From assembly GCA_009746045.1 (NCBI GenBank), contig RPFO01002266.1, positions 1 through 21,311 on the forward strand: a stretch of 21,311 nucleotides of DNA, read 5' to 3'. This document shows, piece after piece, positions 17,129 through 21,311 of this stretch; positions within the stretch are counted from its first letter, which is position 1; the number at the start of each line of letters is the position of its first letter. The notes below the pieces were generated by a model. It was given only the letters and a program-made list of their open reading frames with translations. It searched no databases and was not told the origin of the DNA. The stretch comes from Mesostigma viride. Taxonomy: Eukaryota; Streptophyta; Mesostigmatophyceae; Mesostigmatales; Mesostigmataceae. Both the position numbers and the translations under genes were made by a program.

Positions 17129-17158
17129 GTATGTAATTGCGCCACATTTTTGCGTTCG
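17129..17158 (-). promoter_or_regulatory. weak match to the shared viral promoter pattern
   Basis: On the - strand, GAACGCAAAAA (about 17157-17147) is followed about 12 nt later by CATACG (17134-17129), ending 8 nt before ATG 17120. It resembles the MCP and JAMM-gene elements but with CATACG for TATACG and a shorter gap. Confidence 0.3.
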
Positions 17159-17202
17159 CGGACGAGACGCACGGCGGATCGGCCGGTCCGATCGATCACG
17201 GA

Positions 17203-17859
17203 TCAGTCGTAGTTGTCCATCTCGGGACGATCGAGATCCCACTTCTCGGGCCGGAGGGGATCGACGACGGCCGCGACGGCATCGTGCGAGTCGCGGTAGG
17301 CGGACGCGGACGCGGACGGACCAGCCGTCCCGTCTTCTTCTGCCCCGTCTCGGACGTCAGATGTACGACGGAGCGGGGCGAAGAAGTCCGTGTCGGTGAT
17401 GGTGTTGCGGTGTTTCGCGCGCAACACGGCGTCGTAGCAGGCGTGGTGGTAGAACCACACGACGCTGTAGAACCCCTCGGACTTCACGAGTTCGGTCTTG
17501 TGCGCGGGCATGATACCACGACACGTGGCGCACCGCGTCCACCCGCGTTGGGGATTGGTGTCGCTGCACGTGGAGTACAGCGGCTCTCCGCGCAAGGCGG
17601 CGATCCCGCGGACTTCGAAGTCCGCCTGGACGCGTTTCTCGTCCTCCGTCAGTTCGAGCGGAGGACGACGGACGTCCTGGAACACCGCGAACATCACCTG
17701 ACCCTTGCCGACGTACACGGCCTTATCCTCGAGCCTCTCGTTTCTGCGGGCGATCATCTTGGCCAATCGGAGATCGGCGCGCTTGCTGGCGTCTGTAAAC
17801 CACTGAGCGCGCTTCAACGCGGACGGGTCGACGCACGCGAGGGACTCGAGATCCTCCAT
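17203..17859 (-). CDS. zinc-finger-like (PARP-type-like) protein
   Basis: 218 residues from ATG 17859. The N-terminal 80 residues are helical and charged. The middle carries a cysteine/histidine cluster: C98, then C110-x2-C113, 24 residues, H138-x2-C141, with a VVWFYHHAC context. CxxC...HxxC with an aromatic residue just before the histidine resembles the PARP-type zinc finger, although the spacing is a few residues shorter than usual. Residues about 170-218 are acidic and Ala/Ser-rich. A nucleic-acid-binding or DNA-break-sensing role is possible but is inference. The frame is intact, with an 82-nt spacer to the next gene downstream. Confidence 0.6.
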   Translation of the reverse strand: MEDLESLACVDPSALKRAQWFTDASKRADLRLAKMIARRNERLEDKAVYVGKGQVMFAVFQDVRRPPLELTEDEKRVQADFEVRGIAALRGEPLYSTCSDTNPQRGWTRCATCRGIMPAHKTELVKSEGFYSVVWFYHHACYDAVLRAKHRNTITDTDFFAPLRRTSDVRDGAEEDGTAGPSASASAYRDSHDAVAAVVDPLRPEKWDLDRPEMDNYD

Positions 17860-18033
17860 GTTCGGGGCGGACGCGTGGGACGTCCTTCGCGTCGAGCGGA
17901 GTTACACGGAATCGAGTGGGACGCGATCGTCGAGGATCGACAAGACGATGCGTCTTCTTTCCGGGTACCGCGGATCTTTTCAAGACGCGGGAGAACGCGG
18001 AGGATGTACGGACGCGTCGAGACGACGCGGCGC

Positions 18034-19020
18034 TTACCGACGCGCGGCGGTCTTGCGACGGGTCGTGCGCTTGGCGGCGGTGCGCTTGGCGGAGGCGGCG
18101 GGACGACGGACGCCGGTGCGCTTGGCGGCGGACGGGCGACGACGGGTCCCGGTCGTGCGGCGTTTCTTCGGGGCTCCAGCGACTGACGCGGATCCACTGG
18201 CGAGAGGGGCGCGCTTTGCCGGACGACGACGACGCGCGCCGGCGGTGGTCTTGCGGGGGCGAGCGGCAGGACGACGATGACGGTGACGACTGGCGAACCC
18301 GGGGTGGTCGAAGGTCGGGAGGGGACCGGTGGGCATGTACTCGGTCGCGCCGCTCATGACGTCCTTGATGTTCTTGCGCTTCTGACAGAACGGTCCGACC
18401 CTGGCCTCGGGGTTCTCGACCCACGTGCCGTCCGCGGCGCGGATGTACGGATCCACGACCCTCGCGCGGATAGGATCGCGTTCATAGCCTGTAATCTTGC
18501 CATCCACGTCACGAGTGGGGACCATACCGGATGGGTCCCTGTCGTAATAAACTTGTGCGGATCCCGAAGGACAAGCAGGCTGAGGAACGCCCGAAAGACG
18601 GTAATCCGCGTCCAACAATGTCCTATAGAAGTCGTTCGGATCGTGATTATCGCCATTGATGAGGTTCAGCGCGCCGTTGTTCGTCCACCATTGATCAATA
18701 TTATTCAGAATGGACGTACGCAGGCGATTGAATGCGATAATGTCGCGCTTAACAAACCTGTAAATTGCGTTCTCGAATTTCGATTTCGGGTTGCCACCCA
18801 GACGGAACGGATCGGCGTAAGTCTTGTCACCGATCGTCGGTAATACAGTGCCCGCGCCCCCGATTTTCAACTCGTCTGCTGTCGCAGGAGTATCAAACGC
18901 GTAACGGTTTTTGGATTGTTTGGCCAGCAACAAATCCACGTTAATGGGTGGCGGGTCGTCTACGCCTAGCGCGTGAAGTCGCTCACGGTGTTTAATAGCG
19001 AGACGAGTGGCGTCGATCAT
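18034..19020 (-). CDS. protein with unknown globular domain and histone-like basic tail
   Basis: 328 residues from ATG 19020. Residues 1 to about 245 look globular (AKQSKNRYAFDTPATADELK, FENAIYRFVKRDIIAFNRLR, NNIDQWWTNNGALNLINGDN, NDFYRTLLDADYRLSGVPQP, NIKDVMSGATEYMPTGPLP). From about 248 the chain becomes Lys/Arg/Ala/Pro-rich with repeated AKRT and RRP motifs, ending KRTTRRKTAARR, like histone H1 or other DNA-condensing tails. A virion DNA-packing or core role fits but is inferred. The start overlaps the upstream gene's stop (ATGA, 19017-19020), indicating compact viral organisation. Confidence 0.7.
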   Translation of the reverse strand: MIDATRLAIKHRERLHALGVDDPPPINVDLLLAKQSKNRYAFDTPATADELKIGGAGTVLPTIGDKTYADPFRLGGNPKSKFENAIYRFVKRDIIAFNRLRTSILNNIDQWWTNNGALNLINGDNHDPNDFYRTLLDADYRLSGVPQPACPSGSAQVYYDRDPSGMVPTRDVDGKITGYERDPIRARVVDPYIRAADGTWVENPEARVGPFCQKRKNIKDVMSGATEYMPTGPLPTFDHPGFASRHRHRRPAARPRKTTAGARRRRPAKRAPLASGSASVAGAPKKRRTTGTRRRPSAAKRTGVRRPAASAKRTAAKRTTRRKTAARR

Positions 19021-19876
19021 CGGGACGAAAGTTGCTGCAACAGCTTAGCCGGCACGCTGTCGTCTGACGCGTGACCGCCCAACAAGAGATTGTACGTTGG
19101 CAAATTTTCTGGACGTAGCGCGAACGCGCGAATTTTTTTCATCGTCCCAATAGATCCCATACCTGCGGCCGGCAGTGGGTACTCCTTCTCCGGAGCTCTA
19201 GCAGCCGCCAAATTCTCCAAATCGGTGATCATGGCCATCGTGGTGGGTGGGATTCGGTGCATATATACTTTTTCGTTAGCATCCTTCGCCCTTGAACCCG
19301 CGTGCCTGGCGGCGTCCACGTTCGGGGGCTCCGGACCTTCGGAAAGCTCAAACTGTGTCGCGGCGTCCGCGAGGGCGATGCCCGATGCACGCCTCCGAGG
19401 GCCATCTTCGTAGCTTGGGCTATAAAAGCACTTTTTCTATCATTGTATTCCTTTTTCGCAGCTGCGAGGATGTCCGCCTTGGAAGATATGGGATCTTTTT
19501 CGGTCGCCACAAATCCACGCAGAGCGTTGACCAACTTCGCCATCTCGGCGCGATCGACCTCCAACAAAGACGAATCGGTCGCCCTCCGAACGCGCTCGTT
19601 GATATCGCGCATCAGACTCCCGAGGATATCGTAAATATACACGGATGCGACGAACCCTTGCAATTTCTTGAGCAAATCGCTCTTCTCCACGATGTTCTGT
19701 TTGTACAGTCCCGCCTCTTCGACCACGAACTTGATGCCCGGGATGTAGGTCCTCAGCTTCTGCAGTTCGTACGGCGTGAAGATCTTGGACGCGAAATCGT
19801 TGATCCGCTGCTGCGCCTGCGCCGAACGCACGGTCGGCGTGGCGTTGCTCGAATACATCGGGTACATGGACGTCAT
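19017..19876 (-). pseudogene. helical hypothetical viral protein, one frameshift
   Basis: From ATG 19876 the frame reads AQAQQRINDFASKIFTPYEL, IYDILGSLMRDINERVRRAT and MAKLVNALRGFVATEKDP to about 19395. It then becomes Arg/Pro/Ser-rich, a shadow-frame signature, and stops at 19229. In another frame the natural composition resumes at about 19390 (ASGIALADAATQFELSEGPE) and continues through MAMITDLENLAAARAPEKEY and ENLPTYNLLLGGHASDD to a stop at 19017-19019. One 1-nt indel near 19385-19400 joins the two into about 286 codons. The sequence is mostly alpha-helical; no family is recognised. A T-run, then GTATACC about 14 nt later, lies upstream on the coding strand. It may be a sequencing error or an inactivating mutation. 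Confidence 0.65.
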
Positions 19877-19927
19877 GGTTTCCTGGTATCACCCGGGCGT
19901 GGTATACCACTTCGCCGAGAAAAAAAA

Positions 19928-21311
19928 TTATTGGATCGACTCCCCTTCCACTTGAACGCACGGGATGAAGTACGGGTTCTCCTCCAACGGGTCGTACACG
20001 CGCGCGATCGTCTCGCGATCGATGTCGTAACTCACGTCGCCCTGCTTCATCCGCATGACCCGCTCCCCGTCCCTCGACCCCCTCTCCTTCCTCTCCTCAT
20101 TGTACTGCGCCATATCCGGCGCGCCCACGGCCACGGCCGTCAACTGCGATCTGTCGAGGAGCGGGAACCGTCCGATCTGGAACGCGTCCTCCACCGCGTC
20201 GCGCGTCTGGGTACTCCCCTCCCGGCATCACGGCGTCGAACGTCCGGTTCTCGAACAGATGCGTGTGTTCCTGGTCCTCGACGCGGTCGACCGACGTCAC
20301 AAACTCCGAGTTAGGAACGCGTTGGACGCACGTCTTCACCCCAACGGTTCGCGGACCTTGGCCCCGTCCGCGCGCCGAATTGGATGGCCTCCAACCCTCC
20401 GTCGCCCACGGGCGCCGGATGGGCTTCCAACGCGTTCAAATGGTCCAACCGTTTCGGGTTGACGCGGTTACCCGTGACCTGCATGGCGCCCACGTCGCCG
20501 GCGTGCCCTTGTCCATCGCGTCGGACACGTTCTCGCGCGTCGGGAGCACGGCCGCGCGTTCGGGCAACACGGACGTCGTCCACGTCTCGGCGTCCGACCG
20601 CATGCGATTGCCCGTCTCGAAGTCCGGGATCGGCGCGCGGTTCCGCGTGCCCGCTCTCAAGTGCGTCTGGACGCGGCCGTACGTCGTGATCGGCAGAGCC
20701 CGAATCGACGTGCGCCTGCTGCGGGTTGGGCCGGTTGACTCGCAACCGGTTCTCGGCAACTCGTACCTCCTGTTCAAGATATCCGGCGCCAATCGCGCGT
20801 CGCGTTCCCGTTCACCGTTGAACGCGCGCATCTTCTCGCCCTCGAATAACCTGTCGGGCCGCACGGGCCCCGTGACCTCTTCCCGCGCGACCGCGCCGCG
20901 TTCCATCGTCACCTGCGGTCCCACGATCCCGCGATACGTTCCGTCACTTGGCATGATCTTGTCCGTGTACCCGGCCGGATACGGCGCGCCTCCGGGCGCG
21001 TATCGGACGCCTTCTCGTCCTCGACGGGCGGGCGACGTGGAACGCGAACTGGTCCGTGTCCCTGGCTCGTCCCAACGCGTGCGTGGGGGCGGCGACGTAC
21101 CCGGGCTCGCCCTCGCCGTAGCCTCCTCGAGCCCCGAAGTTCGGGATCCCTGTGTACCCGAGCGTCGGGACTTCTCTGAACTCGTTCGGGTGTTCCGGTG
21201 GCGACGGACGGGACGATCAAAGAGACGGAACTGGCGCGATACGAATCCCCATGGGTCGAAACAGGTATCCGGCGAACGCCACGGCGGACATGACGGCGAG
21301 CATTCGTTCGT
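19928..21311 (-). pseudogene. viral hypothetical gene(s), multiply frameshifted, running off the window
   Basis: Natural-looking protein blocks follow one another on the - strand in changing frames. They are a possible membrane-anchor start MLAVMSAVAFAGYLFRPMGI (about 21302-21243), EHPNEFREVPTLGYTGIPNF (about 21200-21140), DKIMPSDGTYRGIVGPQVTM (about 20963-20905), MQVTGNRVNPKRLDHLNALE (about 20485-20425), NSEFVTSVDRVEDQEHTHLF (about 20316-20255) and DGERVMRMKQGDVSYDIDRE (about 20070-20010), with a stop at 19928-19930. At least four frame changes are needed for a single gene of about 460 codons. A hydrophobic start followed by a Gly/Pro-rich body recalls membrane-anchored NCLDV virion proteins, but I cannot assign a family, and two genes are possible. 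Confidence 0.5.

Noticed and set aside
19928-21311. Assignment to a specific named NCLDV virion family
   Set aside because: The resemblance is limited to a hydrophobic start and Gly/Pro-rich body; no diagnostic motif is visible in the right order.
1-21311. tRNA or rRNA genes
   Set aside because: I saw no cloverleaf-like or conserved rRNA segments.

Overview
The window is a stretch of nucleocytoplasmic large DNA virus (NCLDV, giant virus) genome that has been split by a 9.1-kb eukaryote-type mobile element. The flanks are GC-rich and gene-dense. They carry hallmark genes: three tandem major capsid protein (MCP) copies, an A32-type packaging ATPase, a JAMM-fold protein and several virion-like hypothetical proteins. 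The middle is unlike them: patchy GC, tandem repeats, polypyrimidine tracts with splice-like sites, and repeat-rich proteins. I read this as a giant endogenous viral element in a protist or algal chromosome later invaded by a host transposon. A virus genome carrying a host transposon is the alternative. The host and virus family cannot be named from this sequence alone.

Left viral block (1-5653). Three MCP paralogues lie head to tail on the + strand: a 3' fragment (1-619), a full-length but frameshifted copy with an enlarged internal loop (743-2511), and a nearly intact copy (2672-4116). The packaging ATPase (4354-5175, -) converges on them and is intact. Upstream of it on the - strand is the 3' half of a JAMM-like gene (5274-5653).

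Mobile element (5657-14787). It has 29-bp perfect terminal inverted repeats (TIRs) and a 3-bp ATT target duplication. It sits inside the JAMM-like gene, between the HTHP metal-binding motif and the SxxD motif. Removing the element and one ATT copy puts the two halves in one reading frame of about 230 codons. Inside are an 8-bp-unit CAGCCACG array, a CTG (polyglutamine) tract, a 149/141-bp satellite built from GTGAAGAC, a 180-bp dimeric repeat, a GC-rich 105-130-bp coding-compatible repeat, and one convincing gene (11955-13485) with a basic motif and poly-Asp tail, broken by one extra T. A 44-bp palindrome and AT-rich subterminal repeats complete it. I recognise no transposase.

Right viral block (14791-21311). 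All genes are on the - strand: the 5' half of the JAMM-like gene, a conserved-looking protein with an acidic tail, a small coiled-coil protein, a membrane-anchored low-complexity protein, a zinc-finger-like protein, a protein with a histone-like basic tail, a frameshifted gene overlapping it by ATGA, and a badly frameshifted gene running off the window.

A shared upstream pattern (A-rich run, about 13-15 nt, TATACSG, 13-19 nt, ATG) precedes two MCP copies and the JAMM-like gene and looks like a viral promoter class. Frameshifts concentrate at the two outer ends of the window; the ATPase and most right-hand genes are open.
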